Positions 12,134 through 25,500 of a DNA stretch of 64,000 bases are shown here, piece by piece. A program made the translations under genes and the position numbers. Position 1 is the first letter of the stretch. Every line of letters begins with the position of its first letter. Origin of the DNA: Symsagittifera roscoffensis (Eukaryota; Xenacoelomorpha; Acoela; Convolutidae); the NCBI RefSeq assembly GCF_963678635.1, contig NC_087064.1:51106684-51170683 (forward strand). The letters are read 5' to 3'. A model generated the notes under the pieces. It made no database searches, had not been told where the DNA came from, and worked only from the letters and a program-made list of their open reading frames with translations.

Positions 12134-13569
12134 ATGAATCAGAAAGCAATATCTAACCACTTTTTTCTTGCCTTCGTTACAGCTATGCTGTGCAATGCCG
12201 CTTCAATTGTTGGTCAAAAAAAGCTTAACTTGCCCGAAAATTCTCCAATTGGGTTTCAACTTAGTTCACTTCGAAAACTCGACATATACGCTTCGAGTAA
12301 CCAAGAAATTCTGCTAGACCCTTCTGAGCCTTTCAAAATTTCAAAAGACTCAAAAGGTGAATTGTATTTAGCTGTTGCGAAATCCATTGACCGGGAGGAC
12401 TCCTCGTTGTGTAAACTATCTCGACAAGATGACTTTAAGTGCATTGTAAACTTGGACGTGATTTTAATATTTGATAACGGAATCCCAGAAAGTCATCGGG
12501 TTAATGTTTTCGTCGAAGACCAAAACGACAACGTGCCCCGTTTTGACGAGAAACAGCATTTCATATCTGTTCCAGAAAATGCCGACCCTTCCAATAGTGC
12601 TTTTAGTATACCATACGCTACGGATGCAGACTCTTCTGAATACGCCATACGAAGTTACACCTTAGAACCCACTGACAACTCCTACTTCTCTTTGAAGGTA
12701 TCGGAGAGATCGGACGGTGTCCTAATTCCGAAGTTGCTGGTCGGCCGTAATCTGGACTTTGAGGAGCAAAGTAGCTTTAAACTGACCTTAATTGCGAAAG
12801 ATCCAATGAACGAAGGGTCCATGGAGATAATTGTGTCGATTATTGATATCAACGACAATACTCCTGTTTTCGAACAGTCAGAACAAGCTGTTGAGATTCT
12901 CGAGAATGACCCAATTGGTAAAGTGGTGCTCCAAGTTCAAGCTAAAGACGAAGATTCGGGTAAAAACGGCCGAATATTTTATCGTTTTGCGGAAGAAACT
13001 TTGCCTGAAATTTTGGAGTATTTTACTATTGACGAGACCACGGGTAAAATTGTTTTGTCAAAATCACTCAAAAGTCAGGGAGGTCAAACGTTGTCAGTGC
13101 AAGTTGAAGCTCGTGACGGAGGAGTACCACCTTTCAAAGATTTGATGACAACTGAATTTGTCATCAAAGATGTGAACGACAACAAACCAACCATATCTTT
13201 CAACCCTAGAAGTTTCTGGGAGGTTGAAGGCCAGGAAATCTACTTCTCTGAAAACGAGGACCCGAGAATGATAGGGTTCTTTAAAATAACCGACGAAGAT
13301 CCCGGAGTTTTTGGGAAAACCCAGATGGTGCAACTAAACGGAACTAGCTTCTTCACTCTGCATAAAATCGGGACTGGCATGTACTCGTTTTCGACTACAC
13401 AGACGTTCGATCGAGAAGAACAAGGTGCTTACTGGGTGAAATTGGAGGCTTCTGATTGTGCCGTGGAAGAGTGGGATCCGGAATACAGAAGCTGCACCCC
13501 TCTGAAGACATCCGAAGTGTTTCAATTCAATGTCGGAGATGTAAATGATTTCAAGCCTCGATTTGAAAA
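12134..13569 (+). CDS. Protocadherin exon 1: signal peptide, EC1-EC4
   Basis: Encodes residues 1-479 (the codon for Lys479 is split). The N-terminus is hydrophobic (HFFLAFVTAMLCNAASIV). EC1-EC4 span about 29-137, 138-246, 247-353 and 354-477. Calcium motifs include DRE 86-88, DADSSE 164-169, DFE 208-210, DED 272-274 and DRE 426-428. EC3 lacks the usual DRE/DYE: KSLKSQGG is found where it belongs. The donor is AA|gtgaga at 13570; the frame would stop two bases later, which confirms the splice. Confidence 0.93.
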
Positions 13570-16500
13570 GTGAGATAAATTGTTCCTTACTGCTTATCAT
13601 AGCTAATCCTATTTTTCCGAAACTTGGATAAAACTTTTTAAAAGCTCCGGAAAAGTAAGTAGGCGAGATCACTCAATTTATCGTAACTTGATGGCACTTT
13701 CATTCTTATCATTTAAACTTATCAATTGTAATTTTTCAAGACTCGATGTATGATACCGCTTTTTCTACGATCAGCAACTAGATTTAATCGTGTGTGATAT
13801 ATAGAAGTGATGACTTAACAGAATCAAACTCAAATGATTGTCAGGTACCGATACAACTACACTATTATTGAGGAAACAGAGCCCAAAATTTTGGATCGAA
13901 TCGTGGTCGAAGACATGGATTTCGGAGCCAATGGGACAGTCAAGTTTTCAATCCACTCTCTTCAGCACGAGAAGTGGTTCCACATAGATCCAGACACTGG
14001 AGTTTTCAAGATACTGAGAAAACTGGATCGAGAGATTCTGGGGTCATCTGTCAATGTCACTATCAAGGTATATTTTGTAATATTTTATATTTTTGTTATG
14101 CCCTTAGGTTAAATGAAATTTGCTTTTCAGTTACTTTTAAGATTCATAAATGCAGTTTGAAACAAGTTTTTGACAATCAGTAACTTGAATTAAGTTCACC
14201 TAGGAGATCTTGCTTTGTCGAAAACTGTCACAATTTATAACTTGATGTTTTCTTAATTGAGCAGTTATTTCCAGGCATACGATTTGGGATCCCCTGCCAA
14301 AATGTCTTACAAGCTATTCGAGATCACACTAATTGATATCGATGACAACCAGCCAAAATTCAACCAATCAAGTTACAAGTTCGACATCCTTGAGGGTCGT
14401 GGGATCGGTTGGGAGGTGGGACGAGTCACCGCTGTAGATCCCGACATTGACGGGTGTGTTCGCTATTATGCCGCAGATGATGACATATACAAGGCCATTT
14501 TCAAGGTCAACGAGACGACGGGTGTAATTAAGACATTGAGGGATTTTGATTACGAGACTGAAAAGCAGAAGGAGTTTTATTTTGAGATCCTGGCCAAGGC
14601 GTGTAAGAAACCAGAGCAGGTGGCGCTTGCGAGAGCGAACATCCAGTTGATTGATGAAAATGACAACAGGTGGGCATTAATGTTTAGGAAACAATTATTA
14701 CAAGATGGGGACTTCAATTTGCTGTTTTATTCTAGAATATTAGTGAAAAATTTGTTTGTAGTAATGGGAAACATTTTTTTTGGATGTGGATAGACCAGTC
14801 GAAAGAATAATGAATCAAAACGGAGCATGCTAGTCAATTGGAACATGCTTAATTTGCGTAAAAATTTGTAGGATTTTTCATTACGGTTGCGCATTTGTTG
14901 CATAATTATTACGTAACTGTTCACCGCCTTTGACTACTTTAAAAAGTAGCTGATTTCTTTGTCGGCTGGCTTCTATAGAATTAAAATATTAAAGTTATAT
15001 GAAAAAATCGCTTGATTAAAATGCCTTTTTTGTCACTTTCAGCCCTCAAATTCTCAAACCATTGCCGAACGAGGAATTCTCAATACCCTGGGATGCAAAC
15101 CCGACTTACATTGTCACCCAAATCCGAGCAGTAGACGACGACTTCGGGCGAAACGCGAAGCTCACATATCACATTTCGGACTCTGCCAAGATATTCGGAG
15201 TAGATCCCGACCAGGGTTCAATCATAGTAAAGAAACACGAAATATTCCGCAACAGAGATCGGAAAATCAAAGTAGAAATTTGGGTTTCGGATAATGGGTT
15301 GGAACGCAATGAGAGAAGGCAATGGAATTTTATCTATTTGGACGGTAACGAGACTTTATTCAACCACACTTCACTAGACGAGACGAGAGTAGCTTTTCTG
15401 CCGACTGTGCCTCGATTCATGGTGAGTTGACCTACAGAAAACATTTACTGCGATCATGGACAATTCAATTAGGCGAGACAAAACCAGAGCTCGGTTTTAA
15501 AAATGATCTCACTTGAAACGATTAAATCTGATCTTCCGTGTTATTCGGAAAAATTCTTAATCTATTCCTGGCTTTCAATCGAGGCCAAAAATTAGGTTTT
15601 TCGTAGTGACAGCAAACAATGGTTCACGATGCCATGTTACCTATGCTTATGAACTTTATTAATATGCTAATTTTTTCAATGAAAGAAGCAGGAAATAACA
15701 AAATTTTGTTCAATGTTTTTCCGCGAAATTGCAGAAAAAAAAGAATTCCTGTCAGACATTTTGTTAATTTTGAATGATGTGATTTTATTAAAAGGCTTAT
15801 TTGCAACATAATTTAATATGAAGACCCGTTGAGAAAATGAGTTATTATGAAGTCTAAGTGAAAAGGTGCATAATTCATCTTCATTAGAGTAAACGTCTAT
15901 GTCCATTGCGTAATACCTCTGCGTGAACAACGTGAACGACCTTTTTATTCATCAAATTTATCCCGGAAATCGTGCCAAGTGGGAAAAAATATTCCATTAT
16001 GGACTTGCATGACTAATCTTGGTACTTAACTTCTTAACCAATATTGAAAAACAAACCACTGCTAACCAGATTAAATGGTTTATTCATCCTCAAATTTGAA
16101 ACAAAAAGATCTTTTTTACTCTTCTTTGTACGTATGAGTGACATAAAATTAAGTTCAGGTGTTTCATTTGGGAAATTTAATTAAGCTACTAATATTTTCT
16201 GTCACTTTTTGTTCTCCAACTTATTCATGGAATGTAGGTGGGTCACCTTTAGCAGTTATAATTTATAAAGAGGTTATCGGAAATTTAGTTTAATATTAAA
16301 AGATGAAGATGGGCTCTCGGTGAGATGCAATCTTTCCTAACCGCACAGGCCCTCTGGGAATATTGGAATGGGCGGCGATTTACTACCCACTGATCGCTAT
16401 GCAAATTTGTCCGATTTCGCAGCAGAACTGGCTAGGAATTTTAAAATAGCTTCTTTTTTTCTCGAATTGAATCTAATCATTGAACTTAACAAAAATACAG

Positions 16501-19500
16501 AATTAATGGGTCTCGTCTTACTCTGATAAAAATGTCAAGAAATTTCAAGACTATCAAATTTTTAACCTGACGACTCCAATTTCATTTCAAAATTGGAACT
16601 GCAAAAAGACTTCAAAAGGAATACACCTACTTAACTGCCTACATTAGAACGATTATTTTTTCTTTTAAAAATCCTTCGCTACATTGATTTTCTTCCCGAA
16701 AGAGATCACGAAACAAAATGCACTTTTTAAGATAATTATAGATGATCTACTTTTAATGACCTGTGTAGTTTAATTTAGATCTTACTGCCTTACATTGCTT
16801 TTTAATATCTCCAAAACGGTTCTGTTTTGGGTCCAGAAAATTGGTGTGCATTAACTACAAAACGAATCTGTGTTTTGATAATGTGGCCACTTTAGATTAA
16901 AATGGACCCAATCTAGAGCTGATTAGCCCCGCAGTATCCTATCGTCAAGTCATACCGGCAGACTTATGAGACGGTATCAAATAAAGGGCAACACTAGGAC
17001 AATTTCTGCGCATTAGGAGTGCATTTGAAAGCTTGATTGTAGATTACCTGGGCCCATCTCAGCTAACAGAAAGCTCACCTGACCGAAAAATAAATCGCGT
17101 TCAACTCTCCTAGTATTTTTGTTTCAGTCTGATTACCAAAAAGTTAAATCGATGTTTTTTGACGTTTACTAGCTTAGATGCAATGTAATGAACTGGTATA
17201 ATCTGTTCAGCTTTCGATTTGTTGACAAATATTGGAAAATAGGCTCTATTTAATTTATTCCCCAGAATCCACGCTAGCTTGATTAATCACGGGATTAGTG
17301 GCGGGCAATCTGGGATAGGAGAAAAGCGACTCAGATCCCGCTGGAGGGGTGGGATCAATTCAAAGCATGGAAGCAGTAACGGGCATTTGTCATAAAAGAT
17401 TAAATAGTACAAAGGGAAACAGACAAGAATAAATTCGAACACCGCCTGACAGTAGAGAAGAAATTTGCGCAGTTGCCGTAATTGAAAAAACTCCCCAATT
17501 TCTACAAGTGCGGTTCGATACGTCTTTTTACACTTGTGTAAATTTTAGCTCGAATGGTCGTTTATTGTGTCAAAATAAATTAAATTTTACGGCATTAAAA
17601 AAGTTTTAGTCCGAAAGTTTTCATTGACGTCAAACTTGTGTTTTTTTTTCTGTGAGAATAACGTTGAATTGATACTTAGTCTTAGTTTTAACGGTTTTTG
17701 GCCGTTGAACTTTGACCTCCCTCGAGTGCCTGTGAAATGTATTGAAATTACTGAATACGTACAAAGTTTTCACAAGTAAAAAATTCGAATTTTTCTCAAA
17801 GAGTTTCAAACTATTAAAAATTTATTCTTGCATGTAAAAAAAACATTTCACTTGAAAAACAATCTTTTCTCTTTAGATCTACGCCGTGTGCACGATCGCA
17901 GCAATAGTAGTCCTTATAATCGTCGTCTGGCTCGTCCTCTTAATCCGACTAAGATCTGCCCGATCCACCCGTGCCTCCACTGTCAAGGCCCAGTACTCAG
18001 CAGTAGCCGGAGAGGCTCAACTACACCGCCACCACCCACATCACAACCAGTACACTTTAAGCAACGGAACTCTAGCAAGAAGTCAGTCGCCTTTGGGAGG
18101 CAGTCTAGCTAGTTCAGGTCAAGGTGCGTTCCTGAAAAGTTCCTACCCTTCTCCGGACGCGGTTGCCGGTGGGGATTCGGTATCCCGTGGAACCCCAAGT
18201 CCAGACGACAATAACAGTGGAAGGGTGCAGGGAGGCAATGGGACTGTAGCTAGCAGTTCTCTGCATAGTAGTCAGCTGAGCACTTTCAATGAGAAAGGGG
18301 GACTGTTGGCTCCCCATCCGAACCCGGCCGGAAACGGGAGGTATTCTGCAAACAACACTATTGATGGTCGAGGTAAATTTTTTAGTTCGTCTTATAGTTC
18401 AATTATTAAGTTTTATGATAAGGTTATTTATGTGGTAGAAAATTTACCTGTAAAGCGCGAGTTACATCGAACCATTTTCAATCCTTGATTTAGATGCATT
18501 TCAATTCGTTTCGTTTTCCTAAATGAAATTTTTGTCAAAACTAATTGAAGTTATACGCAAAATTTTGATCCAGAGAAAACTATTTAGTACAAAATTCTTT
18601 CAATATCAATATCATTATAAGATTTAGCGCAAAGTATGGTCATTTACTGATTAGAATGGAAGAACTGCGTTCCATGCTTTTACAATAAATTGAACGAAAT
18701 GCATAATGACCATAAAAACCATAATGACTTTGATTCCGGGTCATCTCAACGTGCGACGAAATATCCTTTAATGTTTCACAAATTTCCTCAAAGAGGCGTG
18801 ATCGTGGAAAACCCGTGACGCTAAAACCTCATTTAACTTTCTAGTGTAAACTAACATCATCAGCTAACGGGGCCGTCTTAGCTACGAGGGGTAAATTGCT
18901 TCATTCTCAACCGCTTTACTCTAGCGATTTTCATACCTTTGAACATAATTGATAAGTGGAATCTAGAAAGCGATGTCCCGCGAGTGTAAAATTTAAACTA
19001 CAAGACTAAGCTGTACGGTCAGTCAGTTACGCTTAATTTCGAATTCATCGGAGTGGTTCGATGTGGTAAATACTGCGATATTATCGGCCCTGGTACAAAA
19101 TGACGAAATATGCAAGCGACGAAGCGAGACTGAAAACTTGTGGCATCTGATAGTTTATTGACTTGAATGAAGATACTTCAATTGGTTTTAATCAGTGCGT
19201 TTGTTATTGAATCACAAAAACAACAAACAAGTGAAATGGTGGTGTGATTAGAGCCAGGTAATTGGGTTGGGCTATGCTCGAGTTATGCCAAACATGCATT
19301 TTGGCCTCATTGTATTTATTGATCCGTAGATACTCCTCAAATCAACAATATCCTGTAATAACTAAGGTAACAACATTGTGGCTAACATTCATTTATGAGA
19401 CGCTTTAAAAAAGTTTTTTAGCAGTTCTCAAAGTTCTTGACAGCAAACGACTTAATTCCTTAAATTCTTATAAGGGCTCTTGAAGATAATTTTTTATGGT

Positions 19501-22500
19501 ACAACAGATATTCTTTCAAATGAATGCAATTTATGCGATATACTCATCATCATACTTAACTCGACTCTTTAACAAATTTCTCCGATGAAAACGGTCATCT
19601 CCTCATGTTTAAGTGCTTTTTATTAGGCTGTTTTTTGTTTAAAAAATGAGACATTTTATCGGATCATGCCATAAAGAAGCGACAATATTCCTAAACGCTA
19701 TTGTAAAATTAGTGATAGATTTTTTTCCTCCTGGCAATACATGGTCGAAATTGGATTTGGTGATTGGCTTTTTTGAGTTCATTCACATGGTATTAGGTTG
19801 CTCAGTTTTAATTATGCGCTTCCGTTATGGTGCAAAATTCCGCAATTAGCCATCAATATCGTGTATGTGATCCTAGTATATGGCTTCGCCTATTACTTGA
19901 CTCTTTATTTCCTGAAGCCTTTTGAACTTTACACCAACAAAATGTGAAATTCAATAGCAAACAAAAGTTTAATGGCTTTTGTTTGGAAACATGATCGGTC
20001 AGAAAACCACAAGCAAACATGTTATTCAGTTCTCATTATGGGTTAGTTTGTGGCTTTTACATCATGCATTTTGTTACATTTGCGGGGAAAAAAATTGCAT
20101 TTGTAAAGACCGCTGTCAACTTTGAAAGTGACGCTTTTATAGGTCGCACTTAAGCAAGAAAATATAAGATTAGACGAAGTAATAAGAACTTCGCAATCGT
20201 TATTGAAGTCGGGCGAGGTTGATGACTATACAGTACGGGAAGGGTATAAAACTGCGTTTAACTGCTCTCCGTTTTACTGAGAATTAAGTCAACTTCTATG
20301 CACAGCCTAATAGTTCTATCATTGATCACTCTATTGACTTGCAAATTGAGTGAATTAAATTCTTCATTTGAATTCTCAACTGTCTGTATATATTTGATGC
20401 TTTTGATCAGCTGGTTTGGTTTGAATGGGCCTTGATCGGTCTGCTGTGGTTGTTTGTTGTATTGTCTGATTCAAGAACAATTGACTTAAGAAAAGGCATT
20501 AACATCCGTTTTCAGGATGTCTGGTCTAAATCAAACCGGTCCCAAAGTATCTTTTTCTGATAAAGCTGAGCTGATAAAATAATATAGCACAACAATTTAT
20601 TGACCTAGCGTGTATTGTTTAAGAAGGATTGTGGTTTCATGTGCTTCTTTGAGCTCTGAAACTTTTTGCTTATGTAAATATCATAGAAATGGTGTTAGGA
20701 TTTTTCTTTTAATTTTTTTGGGTAAAATTATTTTAAATGACCCAAAAATCGGAAGAACCAATTATTTGCTGGAAATTAAATGGTAGCAGCGACAGATTTT
20801 TCAACTGATTCAATTTTTACTTGCATCCTGAACTTGAATTGGTTTTGAGGTCTTATCTTCATACTTCATGAATCATTTTAGGTTTCGACAGCGGTAGCAC
20901 TCTGGACAGACGTCGCAACTACAATCCCCAGTACAGCGGCGTTGGACCCCCAGGAGTAGCAAGTGCCCCTCCTCATCCCCACCAGATGATTCACTACCCC
21001 TCTCGATCCTGTCATCCCTCCATGTCCTCCCCACCCCCTCAGTACCCTGCACCAGGAGTACCCGCAGGATACCAACCCAATGTACAAGGTCAGAATAATA
21101 ACAAGGGTAGCCGGCTGCTGAGCAAGTAGCATCGATTGTTCCGAATATACTCTTAAAAACAAAAAAAATATATTTTAATTTCTTTTTTTTTTCAAGTTAG
21201 TGTCGTTTTTTTTGTGCGTGGTGTGATAAAGGATCTGAACGAAAGCCTAAGACTTAAGCATATTCCACCGCTGTAGTAAGATAGGCAAATTGGTCAACAT
21301 TTTTTGTCGAAAAATGAACAGAAAAACAAAACAATTCATAAAAAAATCAAAACTATTTTCCAAAACATTTTTGCTTTTTTTTTTGCAAAATTTTGAGTTT
21401 TTTATGTTAACTTGCTCGAAATTGAACTAAAATTAACTTTCTGTCGGCACTGAGACAATTTTTTAAAAAAAAAACTGATGTCATTTGAATTATCGCGCAA
21501 AGGGCTTTAAGTAATATGATTTATTCCTCGACACATTCCGATGTTTATTTGTTATACCTGATTTTTCGTAAAAAACAAAAAGTTAAAAAGCCGAAAACGC
21601 ATCCAAATACAAAACAAGGATATCTGATAACTATGCAAATAGCACAGAATGTTCCGACCATAGTCCTAAGAAATACAAAAAAATATATATTTTTCTACGT
21701 AATGTGATAAAAGGGTCTGAACAAAAAATACATCTTAGACATAGTCGTCTGTCATTACAGAACAGGCAAATTGGACAACAGTTCTCCCAGAAACATGATT
21801 TAAAAAAATCGTTCTAAAAATCAATTTTTTTTTAATTTGAAGTTTTTGATTCCCAAATTTTATCTTGGAAAAAATCCAAAAAATACTTTTACTTGATTAT
21901 AGCTAAATTTTTGCGGCCTAAATTAAGCATAAATAAGCTATCTTAAGCCGGCTAGCAAAACTTTCAAATCGGTTTTTCTCGACACAAGAAACATTTTTTG
22001 GGAATTTTTAATGTGGTTCGAATCACAACTGAAAATGATTTAGTTTGATATATCACTCCACCCTGTCCAATGATTATTTTGATTTACCTGATTTTGCCTG
22101 GAAAAAAAGTTAAAAAACCCGAATACAAAATTCCTCCCCATTTTCAATGGTCGGATCAATTACTCTCATTTGAGTGGCTGGAACAAAAGTATTTAAGTTA
22201 TTCAGACGGCTGGATTCAATCTTTGGTGACGTGTGCTCTTTCTTACCGAAAAGAGGAACTTGAGGATTTAATTTTGTCAAGGTTCACGCCTAGATCAAAG
22301 AAATGTAAAACCCATATTTTTGGAAAAATTTTCGTTGAAAATAATTTTATTAAAAGTTTTTCCGACCACTACAAAAGGGGGCGCTATGTATTTCGGTGTG
22401 TTTTTTCATTTTTTTTTCGCAAAAACAGATACCATAATTAATCATCAAAATGGATCGAAAGGTATATAATTTTAAAAAAATTCAGTCGTGATTCTAAAGA

Positions 22501-25500
22501 CATCAAAAATTTTTTTAGTCTCAAGAAAAACCAGTTGAAATTTTTGTTTTTTAGTTATATTTTGAACGAGTAAAGCGAGCAAGTAGCGATATTACATAAA
22601 AATTGGTTATATCAATTTTTGTTAGAATTTTTTCTAATATATATTTTTTGTTTTTTGTTTGTTTTCTTGCTCATCTTTTAAAGACAACTAGAGTCAATGA
22701 AGAAGCCCTATGCTAGTGTTCTGAGCAAGCTTTTAGATCCTCTGCTCTCATCACGTACAAAAAAACCTAAACTTGACAAAAAAGGCCAGAAAACGTTTTA
22801 AAAGAGTTTTTTAAGTTCCAAATAGCTGTGCCCGAATTTTCTGCGCTACTTGCACAGCAGTAGACTACTTTTTTTTTTATTGTTTCGGTCATTGAAAGTG
22901 ATAATATCTTTGTACTAGGGTATGTTTTAGTTTTCTTTTCACGCAAGATTAGTTACCATAAATTATCATCAAAATAGGTCGAGTGATATATCATATTGAA
23001 GCCTTTTGAGTCGTGATTCGAACGACATCAATTTTTTTTTTCAAAAAGTCGTCCTAGTATCAAGCAGGTGCAAATTTTTGATCTTTGGATAACCAAAGCT
23101 TATTTATTTATATCTTAATTTAAAACGTGAAAACTTGGTGTTACTCCAGTAAAGTTAGTTTTGGAGTTTTTAGCGCCATTTCGGGAATCAAAAATATCTC
23201 AAATTCAATATTTTTTTGCAATGTTTTTCCATTCATTTTTCTACAAAAATTTTTGCCAAATTTTAATATGACTGTCGCGAATACCTAAGTTTTAGTTTTT
23301 CGTTCAGATTCTTTTAATATACATCGCAGAAAAACTACACTAATTTGAAACAACTTTTTTTGAATTTTAATAAGACTATGGCCGGAACATTTTGTGCTAG
23401 TTGCACTGTAACCGGCTATTCTTCTTTTTATTCAGCAATTGTCAGCATCCATAGAGTATTTCAAAAATGCAAAATATTAGAAAATTGGTTTGCATAACGT
23501 ATCTCAGCCTTGTTATTTCTATCCGATTTTTATCAAGAAATTCTCAAAAATATATTGTTTTCGTTCTTATATGTACATTTTTTGAAAATTTTCCCAAATT
23601 ACTCCAAAAATAAACACAATATTATTGTACTGCAACTTTTTTCTTTTCAGGATAAAAAAGTCGAGAATGTTTTTTTTGTTGATTGATCACATGCGCTTGA
23701 TGATTAACTTCAAAAACTCGTTATTGAAGTTTTTTCTCTTATTCTAGTACCTAGTCATTTTTTCATTAAACTTTAATTAAGGCGCTATTTTTCAGTTTAA
23801 TTTACCAACCGACGTCCAAATTTCTGCTTTGATCATTTTATTTATGTACCGATCACAAACTTCATAGAGTGGTGAATTTTACACCACCAGCAACATCTTT
23901 GAATAATTTCACCAACTTTTCCTTGCTTCAAACATGTTTTATTGTAACCCTTGCTTGTAAAAACAACATAAACTTCGGGTTTACGAAGCCAGTTAAATCC
24001 GGAGACAAAAATTGAACAAGTTCTCTGCTCAGATAAACCGAATGAAATTTAGGGAAACTTCACTTAGGAATTCGAGATCGCGGAATGTTTTTGGTTTGTG
24101 GTTATGTAACCTACAGGAAGCCCTAAATTAAAATAATTCAATAACACGAAAATATTTATGGTATTTGGTAGCAGCTAAATTTTAAATTGTAAGTCACGTT
24201 TTCCCTAAATCCCTCTAAGCTTTCTTAAAACGACCCTTAATTCGCGACTTCATTCTCAGTTTATATTCGAAGGACCGAAAATTTGAAACGAGCTTTTTCA
24301 AAGAGATAAGAAGCTCTTATTAAATTCTTTCTCTCTGGCTATATGTTACCACAATATAAGTAGTCATAAATTTTCAGTTGGTAACTAAGCTTTCATTTCA
24401 GTTTTCTTATCTGGTAAGAATTGAATCCATTAATTCTATAAGGGTCTTTGGTCGGCGCAATAAAAAACGGAAGACGGTGTTTACTAAGCTCGCGCTACCA
24501 ATTTCCGCTCCAGTTTTATCCAGCCAATGTTTACTAGCCTTATCCAATTTGGAGAAAAGTGAGCAAATTTGGCAACCTAACGGGCGCCGAAAGCAAGTAA
24601 ATATTCCCAAATCGATATTGCCGCTTACCATTTGAATACTTTGGTATGTTTGAGCAACACTCTTACCCAAAAAGTCAACGTTTTTGTGGTATTACAGTTT
24701 TAACTAACCAGTTGCAGCATAAGTCAAGCTTTGGGTTTTGGTCATAAGCTTGTAATTGTGATTTTGGTTTAGTTTCCTTTAGTGAACCCCCTTTCTCGTG
24801 GTCCAAAGTTCAAACAGCAGAAGAAGAATCGGCAAACTTTCCTTACTGAAGGCTCCTACATTTTTCGATTGTCTCGTAATTGTATTAAGTAGGGTGAGGC
24901 TTAAAGCCATTAGCATGCCGAGCGGGGGGCAAATCCTCCCCTCCTCAGTTCTATCAATTCTGGTTCCAAAGTTTTTCCAAAGGGTCCCCCTTCGGTACTA
25001 TTTAGGTCATCTGCTTGAGTCGAACTCCAATATTTTTCTGTAACGTCTGTCATTGCCAATATACACTAAAACGCGCGCCCATAAAACGCAATTTTTGAAC
25101 GGAAGATTGTGTGATACTTTAACAGCAACCGGCCACAAATCCTGTTTTTTTTTTCATTGAGCAATTTTGTTCGGTATGTATTGTCAAGAAAGAAGACAAA
25201 ATGTCAACATGTCCAGATGCACAATCAAGGCCCAAAATATGATATTTTAAAGCATTTTTTTAAACAAATATAAGCAATTGAAAAGTAACCACCTTTTAAG
25301 TTTCAGACCAAAAACCGCGTTCTAAACTAATTCTTTTTATCTACGCAACGAAATTTTCAGATTCAGTGGGATCCGCCATCTACATTTTGAAAGGATTTTG
25401 ATTTATTTGGAGCCATACACTCTCGATTTCTCAACACTCTCGATCATGGAACGTTTTTTTTCTCATTTTCAATTTTGACACAAAAGGACTGCATCATAAA

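Noticed and set aside
16300-16520. An extra protocadherin exon between exons 4 and 5
   Set aside because: The open frame there needs a different phase from exon 4 (phase 0) and has no good donor, while exons 4 and 5 already join in frame directly into the membrane helix.
22070-22441. 123-codon open frame, repeated at 26411-26782
   Set aside because: Runs from one arm of a long-TIR element through its loop into the other arm; no family similarity recognised. Kept only as a note in the element entry.
24378-24670. Overlapping open frames on both strands, repeated in the second copy
   Set aside because: Neither strand shows a domain, and frames open on both strands over the same bases are usually chance; only weak protein-like character.
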